Origin: Telmatactis stephensoni
Taxonomy: Eukaryota > Cnidaria > Anthozoa > Actiniaria > Isophelliidae
Direction of reading: 5' to 3'
NCBI GenBank assembly: GCA_029948255.1
Contig: JALIZF010001729.1
Span: 124,001-188,000 of the forward strand
DNA: 64,000 bases
Under the pieces are notes generated by a model. The model did not search any database. It was not told the origin of the DNA and was given only the letters and a program-made list of their open reading frames with translations. The translations under genes were made by a program, and so were the position numbers. Below, one piece after another: positions 41,331 through 53,749 of the stretch (positions within the stretch are counted from its first letter, which is position 1; every line of letters begins with the position of its first letter).

Positions 41331-41571
41331 TCATATATGGCAGTGTGCTCATTATATACAAATTCAAACAAATTTCAACTAGCATATTTCATACAGATCA
41401 ACAACTATTCTTGTTCTAATGCCCAGATAGCCATGGACGATAATCACATCTGCGAAACAATTTTACCTTTTCAAATACTAGAAATCATAAGACCCATTAA
41501 AATGGAATTATTTAATTGCCTTAACTCTGACTTGTTTAATATTTTGATTAACTAACAGATTCAACTTAACC

Positions 41572-42262
41572 ATGTGCCATACTCGAGCACTTACCATTAT
41601 TTTCACTTGCTTTGTTATGCTAATACCATGCACAGCTAATGAATTTGACAATACTGGTAAGACAGTAACGTACTATCCTTCGTCCTTAATGGTTTCGTAT
41701 AATGCTAGACCGGTAATTTTCTTTAAGGATACACATGTTTTGAATTTAAAATTACGCTTACAATCTACTCCGTTTGGTAAATCACCTTCGATTAAAACAA
41801 ATTGTTCCCCCGCGCAATTTCAGTTCATGAATAGTGTTCTCAGTTCACTACGTAAGGCTCACAAGAACATAAGGCGGTTACTATCGTTACCAGGTTTCAC
41901 TAATTTACTTGAATGTGACAGTTATTTGAGAAGATCTTTTGAAGCAGAGACTAAGCGTACTTCTACTATGTTTTGTCCTCGCGCGTACCGATCTTCATTG
42001 CGCAGTTGTAAGCTTTGGGCGTCGGCTAAATGTACTAACATTAGTCCTGAAGAAAAACTATGGTTAAAGCGTTTATCTCATGCAAAGCGAAGTATCTGGG
42101 CTTGTCACAGTGGAGCCCTGGGCTTGATAAGAAAAATCTATACTTCTTTTGGCGGTTCATGTGACTCAGATAAGCTTGTTGGTTTAAAGAAAACTCTGAT
42201 AGAACTTACAAATACTTTACAGGATGAAAAAGCTTTAATAACTACTGTCAACCGAAAAACAG
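41572..42262 (+). pseudogene. Env-like gene, 5' part (split by insertion)
   Basis: Begins with a signal-peptide-like segment (residues 1-23) and has several cysteines in the surface-like part. A basic site HAKRS around residue 170 is followed by a hydrophobic glycine-containing segment (WACHSGALGLI...FGG), the arrangement of a cleavage site and fusion-peptide-like region. A heptad-like stretch with TNTLQDEKALI follows. The frame is interrupted after codon 230 by the TIR element at 42263. The remainder lies at 46939-48178. Similar to the env-like gene at 55749. Broken, described only as found. Confidence 0.7.
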
Positions 42263-42607
42263 CCAGGTGATCTGAGTGGGCGCGCAAAGCATGATTTCTG
42301 GGAACGAAAAAAAGAATCAATCCCAACTAACACTGCGCGCTTAGTTTATAGATATTTTTGTGCCAGCCATTTTGAAAATGTCTCGAGAAAATCAAGAAAA
42401 TATTTGGTCAAAAACCGTTTTCTTATCGAAAACGAGTTACGTACAATGAAGAAGCTGAGAACTCGAATCTTTATGCTGACTAACAGCTGTGCAAGTGGGA
42501 TGTATCTTGGTGTTTTTCTGGTAAAATGGTCAGTTGAGAAGTTGTCGGTGGCGATAAAATTTGAGTTGAAACTGGAAAGGGAAGTACTTGTAATCTCTAA
42601 TATAAAA

Positions 42608-43680
42608 ATTAGGTACTACCTAATAGCGGAGCTCCCATTTAAATATAATAATAGTTTTAAATACTTTGTTTTATTTTGACGTTAATTTGATTCAAATGAA
42701 TGGGGCTTCCTGTGGTAATAGGTAAACAAAGATTGCATTTTGTTGTAAAGGTTTAAATAAAGATTATAGATCAAGCTTTATTTCTTGCCCTTCAGTCTCC
42801 TGAGATTTATAAGGCTTTCAAGCTCAGTCACCATAGTGATAGTTATTCAGATTCAGTCAGATTTTATAATTGACTTTGTAGTAGTGGTTCATAATTCTCA
42901 GAAATAGAATGCAAAAATCCCTCAAGCTGATTTCATTCACATAAAATTAAATAGTACTGAACCTGATTTCAACATCCTTCAATTAAACAATTACTGCAAT
43001 TAGACATTGCAGAACATTATATTTAGATTTTTCTGTCTTGACAGTATTGTGGCATCTTGTTTTTGTACTATGTAGAATAGAATGACACAGATAAATAGTT
43101 GTCTTTACACGAAACAAGAATTCTCTCTTCCAGATTACACTAATCATGACTTTAGATGAAATTGTAAAACAACTCAAAACAACTACTACCTAAAAGCAGA
43201 GCTCCAATTTCAATTTTAATATTCTGTGGCTTCCTGTGGTAATTGAAAAAGTTGAAATGAAGATTATTTTAAAAAGCATTTTTAAAATAAGTTTGGTTTT
43301 CGTTTGTATATTGTATGGACTTGTAAGCTCAGTGACCTAGCTTTATAACAGTAGATTTTAATATTCAGATTTACTGTCAGATTTCATAAATTATTGACTT
43401 TGTAGTGGTTCATAATTTTCAGAAATAGAAAGCCAAATCTCCAAAACCTTTTTTAAATTGATACAAGTAATTAAACCTTTTCAACATCCTGAATATTACA
43501 GAACAACAAATCTTGATTTGTCTGTCTTCACTATATTTGTGACATCTTGTTTTTTGTGGTTGTTGTTGTTGTTTTGTTATTTAATGTAGAATAGAATGAC
43601 ACACTAGCTAGGTGAATATTTGTCTCCCACTTTTCTCTTCCAGATTACACTGATAATACAATTTAAAGTGATTATAAAAA
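42608..43680 (+). repeat. Tandem duplication of ~0.5 kb in the 4.7-kb element
   Basis: Two diverged copies (about 42608-43182 and 43183-43680). Shared blocks in the same order: GCTTCCTGTGGTAAT, TAAGCTCAGTGACC-like, TGACTTTGTAGT.GTGGTTCA, TGTAGAATAGAATGACACA, CTCTTCCAGATTACACT. Confidence 0.7.
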
Positions 43681-46600
43681 CAGCTACTTGACATAACAAG
43701 AAAACAAGGAATTAAGCATTTTCAGTCTGCATTTAGGGTCTCATAGGACTCACTGAGCAATAAATTCCTTCTTTTTTTTCCTGTCAATTTTTTCATTAAA
43801 TTCGAGACATAAACTTGAGCTGTATTTACACATTAGTGGGGTTGAAATAAGTTCAAAATCAATTTTTTTACTAATTTTATTATTAGAACTAGTGTAAAAA
43901 GTTCACCGTAAAACAAAATGTCGTTGTACATTTCATGCCGTACTTGATCGAGTGTTTGTTTAAACTTGGCCACAGTTCAACGTGCATAAAAGTTTATTTT
44001 TTTAAGTCATCAATCCCAAATAAAAGCTAAAAGATCAAATATAGGTACAAGAGACTTTTTGACATCATTTTCTGGCCAGGGTCTTTACCTTGAAGTGCTT
44101 TCCTTGTTGTCTTTACATTGTCTTTAGAAGCATAGTCCTTGTTTCACGCTCAATGCAGACGATTCTTGATTTCCAACTTTGGCTAGAATTTTAAGCAGCT
44201 TTACTGAAGGCATCTTCACGAAACGAATAATACACGATCCTTAATGACTCATTCATTATGAGAAGTTTTTTAAAGCTACGAATCCAACTAAAAAGTCGTC
44301 CAGCTTCAACTTTGAAAATATTCTCTGTGTCCTTCGTCTTTCGAGCAGTTTTTGAAACGACACCCCGGCGGGCCCGAAAAAAAATTCAAACGTACGTTTT
44401 TTTTCGCTTTAACCTGTCAAGATTGGTACAGATTAATGATCATGAAAATCGCTAAATTTTTACGAGGTTTCGAGAATAATATTTTTAAGCTTTGCAAGTT
44501 AAAACTGCAAGGAAACTTGTAAATTTTCAGATTTCAAGGTGTCAGCGCGCGTCAAGTTGGCGCCAAAAAGCAATCAGCCCACATCCAGCATCGCGATGGG
44601 CACGGACCGTATGTACGGACGGACCGGAAGTGACGTATACTCAAGCCATGAAAATCAACTCGATGGGTTACCATTTTTTCTTAGGTATGGTGCTCCGCTC
44701 GCGCGGGCCTTCGGCCCGCGCGGGAGCTCCGCTAAAAACATTGTTACTTTCGTTAATCAACTTATATAATTTACGGTATTGCTACAATGTTTGCTTTGTG
44801 AAGGCCTTTAGTAACTATAATAAATCTGTTGTGCATATTAATCTCGTTTTGCCTTTTAACCTAATGTGTTCCTGAAACTGCAGTTTCGATTCTTTCATAT
44901 AATTAGATGTTGTGAGCCAATTTTATTCTTGGTTCAATAATTATTACCCCCTTGTTTTTATAATGCATGACCATGATAGAAAGAAAGAAATGAGGAAAAT
45001 TTATATTTGAACCAAGGAGAAGATTTAGCCACAACATAAACATTTAATAAAAGATTCAGAACTTGGTTGTACATTGGTTTCTAGTTACAATTTATTGACT
45101 ACTTTCCAGTTATTCCTTGAATTGAAAATTCATTACAAAAATGTCCTGAGCTTTGGGGTCTCTTCCCCTGAAGATGGGTCAATGACTGGAAAGCTCAGGG
45201 AGTTACAGTTTTTGTAACTATGAATTCACATATTTAAAGGAAAAATCAAGTCAATTTACATTACAGGTGTTCTGCTACACAATTCTCAAAAATATTTGCT
45301 GGTTTTTCAAACCTGACCTTGAAAAACTTCACTCAAAGTAATGATGAAATAAACACAAACTGAGATTTCTGAGAAAACCTGCAATCTTTATACTGATAAG
45401 AGTTTGTCCACAAGAGCCGATAACTTACTTACATTTACCATCCGATCCATAGTGATAATGTATGTTGGTATTCCTAAATGGTCCAAAAGTTGGGGGAGAA
45501 AGGGGAGTTACTGCCCCCTGGCTCCTACATCCCTGATATAGCCTCCTTCGCAGAGGTTCTAAAGTCATCGTGCAATGCTTAGCTCCCCCACATATTGTTC
45601 AAAAATCCTTGAAATATAACTTTTAAGACCAGGCATGGAAAACACTTTTACCAATCCAAAGACCAACCACATTGTTTGGTATCCTTTTACTAACCTTGCA
45701 CCCTAGCTAAAGTGGTTCTATTTTTTTCTACCAGGATACTGCCCCCAAAGAAGACTTAGCCAACAAACAAAATTGAATTATAACCTCTTGGGCCGGATAC
45801 TTATATGAAACTCTATCAAAATGTAAACAAATCCAAGAGTTTATATGAATACCATATTACTTTGAGAGCAAATGAGAGAAGTTTCTTCTCAGAAAATACA
45901 CAAAAATGGCTTGATACATGTTCATTGTTTAAACAGTTCAATGTGGCACTTTACCGAGTTAGGGCACTGCAATAATCTATGTCAATGTAAAACCTGAATA
46001 TTTCCATGGTAACATTTTATTTCAGTACTACTTGATATGATCTCTATCTGTAACTTGACAAGTCTAATACACAGTAATGTTATTGTGGTTACGATTGACA
46101 AGGAATTTGCACTTCAGTTGGCAGAGAGAGAAAAGTATCAATGGATATTGCAAAATACAATGCTGGGCACTTTACCTCACCTTGTGGTGTACAGAATATT
46201 CACTACTGATGAATATTACAAAATTGGTTCAAATAAGTATCATTTGCACAGGTTTACAAATTTTCATGACACTGACAAATGGATTCCTAAATATGTTTTA
46301 TTATATCATCATATTAATAATAGGTTAATAACTTAAATAACAAACAAAAAAATCCTAATAAGTAGGATTTTGTTATACCTAGAAGAAGAACTGGAGCACA
46401 AAAGCTAAAATTTGGGACTCAGTGACCTTGAAAGTTTTTATTTGCAGCTCCACAATATCCTTGACTAGCTACATGTATTTACTGGAAAAATCCTTGATCG
46501 ACAAGAAAGAGCGTCAGAGAAAAAGGCCCAGACACTGCTTAGCTAGCAAACCTGAAGACTGCAGAGGACCTCAGTGCTGATACAGATTTCGTTGATAAAT

Positions 46601-46931
46601 CTTGTGAAGAGTTGAAGAACTCTTTCCGCGTCTCCTTCGAGCCCTTCGAGTTTAGTGTTCATTTTTTAGCCAAAATCCACAGGCATTGATGCAGTAAGGA
46701 TAAATAAATGTTAATTATTATTTGTTAAACATTGTCTTTAAACAAGGAATCTTTTTATGTGCTAAATACCCAGGAATATAACGATTTCTTCACTTCATGG
46801 CGTCCGCCATTTTGTTTTGCTTTTTCCTCAAATCAAGGATTTGCGCTCGCAAAGGACGCTTGGGATTGATTCTTTTTCGGAAAGCACGATTCGCATTCTG
46901 ATTGGCTAATCAAAATCCTCCAGATCACCTG
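43681..46931. other. Remainder of the 4.7-kb element, no gene seen
   Basis: Apart from a GC-rich hairpin at 44700-44722, no structured feature was recognised. ORFs at 44492-44875 and 46037-46336 have no family features. Confidence 0.5.
44700..44722. repeat. GC-rich perfect hairpin
   Basis: CGCGCGGGCC-TTC-GGCCCGCGCG: 10-bp arms, 3-nt loop, in otherwise AT-rich DNA. Flanking CTCCGCT-type words are also partly inverted. Confidence 0.9.
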
Positions 46932-46938
46932 GAGTACA

Positions 46939-48178
46939 GTTATTACAAATAACAGATGTTAACCTCATGTATTAATTAATACCCTTTCTTACGATATGTC
47001 CCAAATTGATAAAACTTTCGGACAATGGAAAAAGGATATTAATAAGTTTGGACAAAAGGAAAAGTGCCATTATGATTCAATGTTAGAATTCTCTTCTCAA
47101 TTTTCCTTTGAAGTATCTAAAATGTTCAATTCCCTCTTGCGTTTTGTTGAAATTCAGGACACTTTAACGCAGTTTACTCGAATTCAAAGAGTTAGTTGGA
47201 TTTAGCGATTTACCAGAATCTTTAAACTCGGCTCTATTGAACCAATTACAAAACCAGAGACAATTTCGCTATACTGCAAAAGCATTAACAGACGGGTTTA
47301 AAATTTTACTAAATCCTATCACGCAATTCGAACATCGTGATCGTTACATTGCTTTACATACGCTAATCACCTTGCCTCGTATTGCTTCTAAAACGTCTTT
47401 CTGCACCGTAGAATACCTTTCACCTCTAACATATAAAATTTCTAATACTTGCTACTCTGGACCAATAACCCGTAATGATTTAATACTTGTCTCTTGTCCT
47501 GACTCTAAAATTGTGCTTAATGCTGATTCATTAACTAAGTGCTTTAAGCAGCATGGTACTTTGGTTTGTCCTGACGCCATTACTAGACGGTCTCAAGACA
47601 GTTCTTGGTTGGGAATGCCTTGGACTCCAGGCGCTACTTTCAAGTTCCCTCGTACACATTCCAATGCAGAATGCAGTGATGATCATCCTATAATCCATCT
47701 TGGAGGGCGATACTTCTTGTCAACAAAGTCTCAAGTTATACACCTTAACACAGGACCAATGAAGTTATCTTCTTTAGCTGTGTATCACTTGCCATGTAAC
47801 ATGTCATCTGATGACCTGCCCACTGGATTTGGTACTTGTCCAGCTGTCCTTACCATCACCTTACCTTTGTTCAGACGAAAATTCATCAAGTATGTACCTT
47901 GGTCTCCACAGGATGACAACTCTACCATTCAGCTCCATTACAAGTCTTTGAACATTCCTCCACCTCTCAAGATCAACAAAACCATCTTGAGCGCTTTGGA
48001 CAAGACATTCAACAGAATAAATGGTGACCTTGCAACCAAGATACAGAAAGTCCGCAAAGACATTGAACAAATCCACTCAGTGACAGTCACACCTGTTGCT
48101 CTTATCGTTGCATGTATTGCCTTATGTCTTTCAGGTATCAACATCATAATTTTCACAGTTCTTTGTTGTTACCACTGA
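46939..48178 (+). pseudogene. Env-like gene, 3' part
   Basis: Resumes beyond the 4.7-kb insertion with at least two frame breaks (fragment 46996-47205, main frame 47237-48178). The 313-residue main frame has paired cysteines and conserved blocks (AVYHLPCN, LPTGFGTCP, IQLHYKSLNIPP) also found at 56.6-57 kb and 59.0 kb. A hydrophobic segment near the C-terminus (VALIVACIALCLSGINIII) is the membrane anchor. Decayed and non-functional. Confidence 0.7.
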
Positions 48179-48607
48179 CATCGAAGAAATCACCTCCCAG
48201 ATACACAACTAGTACACTATGTAAACGCGCAAACAGTTCAGCAACCACCACAACAACCAATTCCAATACCTGCACTTACAGTTACAGACCTTCCAGACCA
48301 GGAACAAGCATTGTTATCTACTTCAGACAAGTGTCCAGATTGTAATAAACAAGAGTGATCATCACATTTCAGTTCCAGATTCCACTGCAACTACGTTCCA
48401 GAATGAAGACACAGATCATCCAAGAGTTAGAGAAAAAATTCAATTCCATTATTCAATTTCAATCAAAACAGAAAAAGAAAAGAAAAACAAGACCAAGCAA
48501 AAAGAAAAGAAAAAAATACGTTATTTACACATTTACTTATTTTCAGAGCATTCTAATATTTTGAGTACTTCTTAAGTTACAGCCCCTTCTCGCTGGAGCT
48601 CGAATCT
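48179..48607 (+). other. 3' untranslated part of the LTR element
   Basis: Between the env stop and the polypurine tract. A worn frame with CPDCNKQE near 48330 resembles the cytoplasmic tail CQDC found at about 57290. Confidence 0.5.
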
Positions 48608-48620
48608 AAGGAGGGGGAAC
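48608..48620 (+). promoter_or_regulatory. Polypurine tract
   Basis: AAGGAGGGGGAAC directly before the 3' LTR. A related tract AAGGAGGGAGGAC precedes the LTR at 58023. Confidence 0.85.
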
Positions 48621-49478
48621 TGTAACAATGCTAAGTTTTGGTTAATAATAAAACTATCATCAATACAAATTTATCCTAATAACACTGACTTTTCAAAAAA
48701 CTAGTATTTTGCCAACTTACGAAAGTTGCATTTGCAGCTGTGTTTGTGACTTTTAGCTGTGTATACATTTGAAGAACCATTTTGTTGAATTTTAAGTTCT
48801 GTGTTTACTAGACTTAATTGGCTTTCATGTTTTACAACTGTTATGGTGATTTCCTGGACAAAAGACAATGTTAGAAAACTTACAAGTTATTCACTAAAAA
48901 CTTAAATTGTTAAGTCAAAATACTCTGTTGAAACATTTTATATACTTTTGTACGATATCAGAAAACGTTATGTTTTCATTCAGTACAAATCCTGACTATA
49001 TCTCATGTTTTAACTTGCATATTGTTTTGGTCCAAATTCATGTTAACTCTTGCAAATACACCTTGTGTTGTTCAATAGGCAAGATCCATTGTTGGCAAAT
49101 CTGTTAAAACAAGAATTTCGTCCAAGGAAGTTTCGCTTACTAACTGTTGAATCTTCCGGACTCAGCGTGCTCTCGTATTCTGTTTATTCAGCGGACAGAG
49201 TTCCATAACAATACCAAGTTATTTTAGCCAATCAGTATGTGGTATACATAGGCAAATACAGCTTACTCAGTGTTAATGAAATAGTATTGATATAAATATA
49301 GGTTAGCTTAGCCACTCAATTTCACTCGTAACTACACTTGAAACTGACTTGTAACCACATCAAGAAGAATAAAGCTGAAATACTCTACCAATGCAAGCGG
49401 TCCTCGCTGTGCACTCTCTAGGGAAATATCAGACAACAACAAAAAAACCTCTCGCAACACTAAAGAGAGCCGATCACA
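48621..49478 (+). repeat. 3' LTR
   Basis: 858 bp, TGTAAC...GATCACA. It has a ~220-bp deletion relative to the 5' LTR (after TTCAGCGGACAG) and lacks the hAT-like insertion. Confidence 0.9.
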
Positions 49479-49670
49479 TAATGCATGTTTAAAATTGTGA
49501 AAGTAAGAAAATGATTTTGTATAGTATTTGTTTAAGAATTATATATGTACACTAAATCTATAGTCGCATAAAACAAGTCATTTCTTTTCATGTTTTCCTT
49601 ATAACTACTCTTTCTATATTTTAACTTTAAATTCACCTATTTGTTTTGACTTTTTAAAATCGTAATCAAA

Positions 49671-50813
49671 GTGTATTTACTTTCGGGTAAGAAAACTAGT
49701 ACCGACACTTGTTCTAACCCTATTCACAAGCGAAAACTAAAAACTAGACACATAATGACAGCAACTAAAGAAGATTTAACTGTGCTAAACGAGCAATTAA
49801 TCAGTACTCTTAGGGAATCTTTTGACCAACTTCAAATGACAATCGTTACTCAAAATAAACAACATCATAATGACTTAGTGACAGTGAATACTACAATGCA
49901 AGATAGCATAGAAAAGAGTGATAGTTAGTCAAAAAGTGCAACCTCTTTAAGTAAAATGCCTACTTTTTCTGGAGCACAAGATGACGCACTCGAGTTTCTG
50001 GAACAATTTAATTTTATGCTAGTTTTTGTAAATGGACAGATGAACAACGTCAAGCAGCTTTTCCCCTTGCTCTAAGTGGCAGTGCAAGAATTTGGTTTTT
50101 CACACTTGACAAAAAATATTCGACATATCAAGATGTTGTTAAGCTATTTAAAGATCGTTTTCTTTCAAGTTGTGATGAATGGATATTACGACAAGAATTA
50201 AATGCATGCAAGCAAGGTATTAGCAAAAATGTAGCAGAATACGCAGCTGATGTTTTAAAGCGCTGGAATACCTAAAAAGGAAGAGCTTCACTATTTTATT
50301 CAAGGATTGAAAAATGAAATTTGAGACCATGTTATTCTTAGTCAGCCAAAGTCAATAGATGAAGCCATCACTGTTGCTAAGATAAAATCATCTATTAAGC
50401 ATTCATCTGCAGCTGCAGTAACTGCAAAAGACTTAGAACAATTCTAGCAAACAATGATTAATGCTATTAAGAAAGCAACTCCTGTAGAAAAACCTACTGC
50501 AGAATTAGCGGCTTTTGATCCTAGCTACAGTCGCTCGCAGGGTACTAATATTGAGGGGTTAAAACAAGAAGTAAAGGAATTAAAAGATGAGATATGTCGT
50601 TTGCATTTGAACCAAAATCGCCAAAACCGTGAACAAGGTTCTAGATTACGTTTTACTGAAAAAGGAAATTTTGGACGTGCAACCAGAGCAACAGACGGGT
50701 CTATAATTTGCTTTAAGTGCCGTAAAGTGGGACACCACTCCAAGGTATGCCCAGAAACTAGTTTCTCGAATAATTCACAGTTTGCCCGTCCATCGCAAAA
50801 TTTCACAAATTGA
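49671..50813 (+). pseudogene. Gag of a second, related LTR element
   Basis: Frame 49671-49928 (stop TAG), then the same frame continues with MPTFSGAQDDALEFLEQF, followed by at least two frameshifts. The last frame 50454-50813 contains CFKCRKVGHHSKVC, a CX2CX4HX4C knuckle. Homologous to the 38803 gag. It lies 193 bp after the 3' LTR of the first element, without a primer-binding site. Confidence 0.8.
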
Positions 50814-52081
50814 AATTAAAATGCAAATAGACCTCAATTTAATCGTCCACAAGGACAAAATCAAGCATTAAACTTCGAGAGGGGGCAAATGTGCCGGAAT
50901 TTTGTTCCCTTCAGGCAATAAAGCAACATGAAGGAAGTCAAAAATATAGTTTTTCTGATGCCAAAGTTATAGAATCTGAAGATTTTTCACGAAATCCTTA
51001 TGTCAATAAAGCTGTGGACAGTCAACAAAATTTGTCAACCAAAAGGGGTAATTCTAAAGAAACAAACTTTTGCAAGGGGGCAGTATAATGAGCACCTCTA
51101 GGGGAAAAACCCATCTGAACAAACAAGGATCAGTTCTCTTAGAGAAAGGCGAAAAAGGTAGCCAAACAAATTTTGATGCAATCTCTTGTTTCGGTCCTTT
51201 TGTCAAACCGGCTGTGTCCACTAAATTGGAGAACAATAGGGAAACACTCCCTGGCAAAGTAAACATTACACCTGATACACATGTACAAATACTATGACAA
51301 ATGCAGCTGAACCTCCACACACTTTATCTAAGGAAACTGCAGAAACTCATTATCTACATTCCGGCTTTTGTTTAGATAAGGAGTTTACACAGACTACCCT
51401 TACAATACCAGATGAATCAACTTATGCAAAAGTTGTTAGCCCAGGGCTGACCGACCCTGGATATAAATAAAATGCCTGACTCGATTACTTCACTTGTTCA
51501 TTTGACTTCAGAGAGTTCAGATCAACAACTTACTTCACTTGTTCATTTAACTTCAGAGAGTTTTGGCCAACAACTTTATAAGGTATGCCTTCCACGTACT
51601 TTTCATCTTTAGATTCACAATGTTTCTTACATATATTTTTGACTTCTTATCACAATACGCTACACAATTTATTTATTTTGTGAGGTTTTTGAGCTCATCT
51701 GTGCTACCCATATTACTAAGTGTATTTTGTTCTTCCGCTTTTCGAATATTATCCACGGTTAAGTCTTTATTTGTTCAATTTATTTCTCTAAGCTTATACG
51801 TGTATCAGCATATGAGATGCTATTGTTACACAACAGAATTATACGAATTATCCTTCGACATTTTTGAGAATATATTTTACTCATTTTGCATGTATCTTTA
51901 ACATTTTGAAATATATCAATCTTAGGTTATATCTATATCCATTCAACATGGTTCACTGAGGTTTTATTATTGTATTGTTATCGTATAATTAATCAAGGTG
52001 TCTTGGGTAAGCCTTTTCAGGTTTCCCCTTTCTTCTAAGTTATTTGCTTTTGCTATTTAGCACTCCCCAAGCTTTCCACAT
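50814..52081 (+). other. Decayed element sequence, no intact ORF
   Basis: Mixed frames, probably gag-pro spacer of the second element (50870-51470). It includes a direct duplication of about 50 bp at 51485-51585 (TCACTTGTTCATTTRACTTC). From about 51560 it becomes AT-rich without recognisable coding. Confidence 0.45.
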
Positions 52082-52630
52082 GTTCCTGTTTACTTTTAGG
52101 TGATTTTCGGCAACGCCTCTAGAACGTATATCCACGTAACACTGAACTGAGGTGCACCTGCTGTGGGCGTAAGCTCTAGTTGGAGAACGCACTCCCCCTG
52201 TTCACCTACGATGCCTTGACACCTTTTTCAACTTTAGGACATAAGGTTTTGGAAGAAGTACTGAACTCATCATGGAAATATCTATACCAATTGTAGCAGA
52301 ATAATTTTTACTTTGCATTGTTGTAAGTTTCATATATTTCTATGGTAAGAACAGTAGCCCTTCCTTTGATAAGAGTTTTTCGATAAACAGGTTCATTTTA
52401 CAATTCGTACAGGGAGAAATGGTCCTCGTTGCTATGAGCATTAACCAATCACGGTCCTCGTAGAAATGACATCAAATCTTGCTTGTCAATCAACTAGTTT
52501 TGTTACTTAAGCTTGTGAACTGCTAACTTAGTATATAGAGTTGAATTGAAGTTGAGGTACTGAAGAGTACTAGCAATAAAACATCAACAAGACACAACAC
52601 CGTCTCAAGTCTCTACCGAGCGTCCTTTCA
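52082..52630 (+). repeat. LTR-like sequence of a third element
   Basis: Possible start TGTTCCTGTTTAC, TATATAG near 52531, AATAAA near 52575, end CGTCCTTTCA. Followed by TAGTGGTGGTTAACCTTGG as primer-binding-like site. Does not match the 35.7-kb LTR. Left limit uncertain. Confidence 0.5.
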
Positions 52631-52993
52631 TAGTGGTGGTTAACCTTGGCAGGCAGTTTAAAAGGACCTTCAAAACTATAAGCATTTTTGTTGTACGTTA
52701 GCCTTAAGAATTGTATGATCGCATTGATGTTAAAAATCGAAAAATTGTTCTTCAGTTATGTTTAATATGTTATGTTAAAATTCTAAATGTTCATTTAAGT
52801 TCTTTCTATTTTATCTAATGTTTTACGAATGGTTTTATCGAACTTCTTATTAATTTTTATGATCGTGCTGTTGATATTCAGTACCTAATTTTCTGTGGAA
52901 CTTTCATTAGTGATATCGGTTGTTCATTTGATTATTTGTCACCGTGCCTCGTGAAACGCGAAGAACGCGGATTTTTACAGATCGAGTCTGAAA

Positions 52994-53673
52994 TTGAAAC
53001 GGTTGGTAAATCTTACGCATCAAAATAATAATAATAATATATTCGACCCATTAAGAAATTACACTATCCTACAACAGCCTAAAACACTAGAAGAAGCTGA
53101 AAACGCAGCTAGAATAAAAGACTCCCTCGCCGAAACAAGCAGTAATTTAACGGCAAGTGATGTTTTGGCTTTACAACAAAGTTTTATAAAGGAACTTGAA
53201 CAAAAGCAGTTACTCGCTAAGCCCACCATGGCTGCTTATGAGCAGAAACCGACGCCACCTGCCGTGAACAATGATAATGATTCAATTAGGCGAATAATAA
53301 GGGAAGAACTGGGTAGCAGCTTCTGCGGGCCAATTCCCCGCCTCCTCGTTGTTATTTTAATTCACGTGGAGATTTGGTCGTGCATGCAATGAACCGTACC
53401 GTAAATGGTCAAATTATCTGTGAAAATTGTAAGCGAGTAGGCCACCACTTTCGTAATTGTCGTTTTCGAAACTTTCGACAAACCGACTATAGGCCAAACG
53501 GTTACAGACAAAATGACTCTAACCGCAACGACTATAGACAGAACGATTTTAGGACAAATGACCATAGACCGAGTGATCCGCGCATTCCGGTTGGTCAAAA
53601 TAACCCCAGGGGTGGTTTTGTTCGCTCCTCAGGGCGTGCTTTTCAGAGGAACAGCAATCAGTCAAACTACTAA
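52994..53673 (+). pseudogene. Gag C-terminal part of a third element
   Basis: The first frame (to about 53340) holds the end of the gag core (QQPKTLEEAENAARIKDSLA) after an AAT microsatellite. A frameshift leads into 53374-53673 with CENCKRVGHHFRNC (CCHC knuckle) and an Arg/Asn/Asp-rich tail with repeated YRQND/YRPNG units. The gag N-terminal part is missing. Confidence 0.75.
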
Positions 53674-53749
53674 GGACCTCCCAAATTTCGGGCATTGGCG
53701 GGGTCCCATTTAACTTGAACAGATACGATTATACGACACTTACGAATGA

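Larger units (their letters stand above)
42263..46932. mobile_element. 4.7-kb TIR element inside env
   Basis: Ends CCAGGTGATCTG...CAGATCACCTGG. About 70 bp of imperfect inverted repeat includes AAAGAATCAATCCCAA on both sides. No coding region beyond chance length, so non-autonomous. Flanks resemble each other (AAAACAG / AGTACAG), but an exact target duplication was not resolved. Superfamily unknown. Confidence 0.65.
35712..49478 (+). mobile_element. Env-bearing Gypsy-like LTR retrotransposon, pol-deleted, with nested insertions
   Basis: Two LTRs (TGTAAC...GATCACA) flank the unit, with the 4-bp target duplication TAAT at 35708-35711 and 49479-49482. The internal order is primer-binding site, gag, RING-H2 ORF, accessory ORF, env-like gene, polypurine tract. 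Protease, RT, RNase H and integrase are absent: gag breaks off where the zinc knuckle should be. Two DNA elements are nested in it (35847-37237 and 42263-46932). Assignment to Gypsy/Ty3 rests on gag similarity and related fragments at 54596 and 60581. Confidence 0.85.

Noticed and set aside
46037..46336. 99-codon ORF in the 4.7-kb element
   Set aside because: No recognisable domain, overlapping ORF in another frame, AT-rich composition; likely chance.
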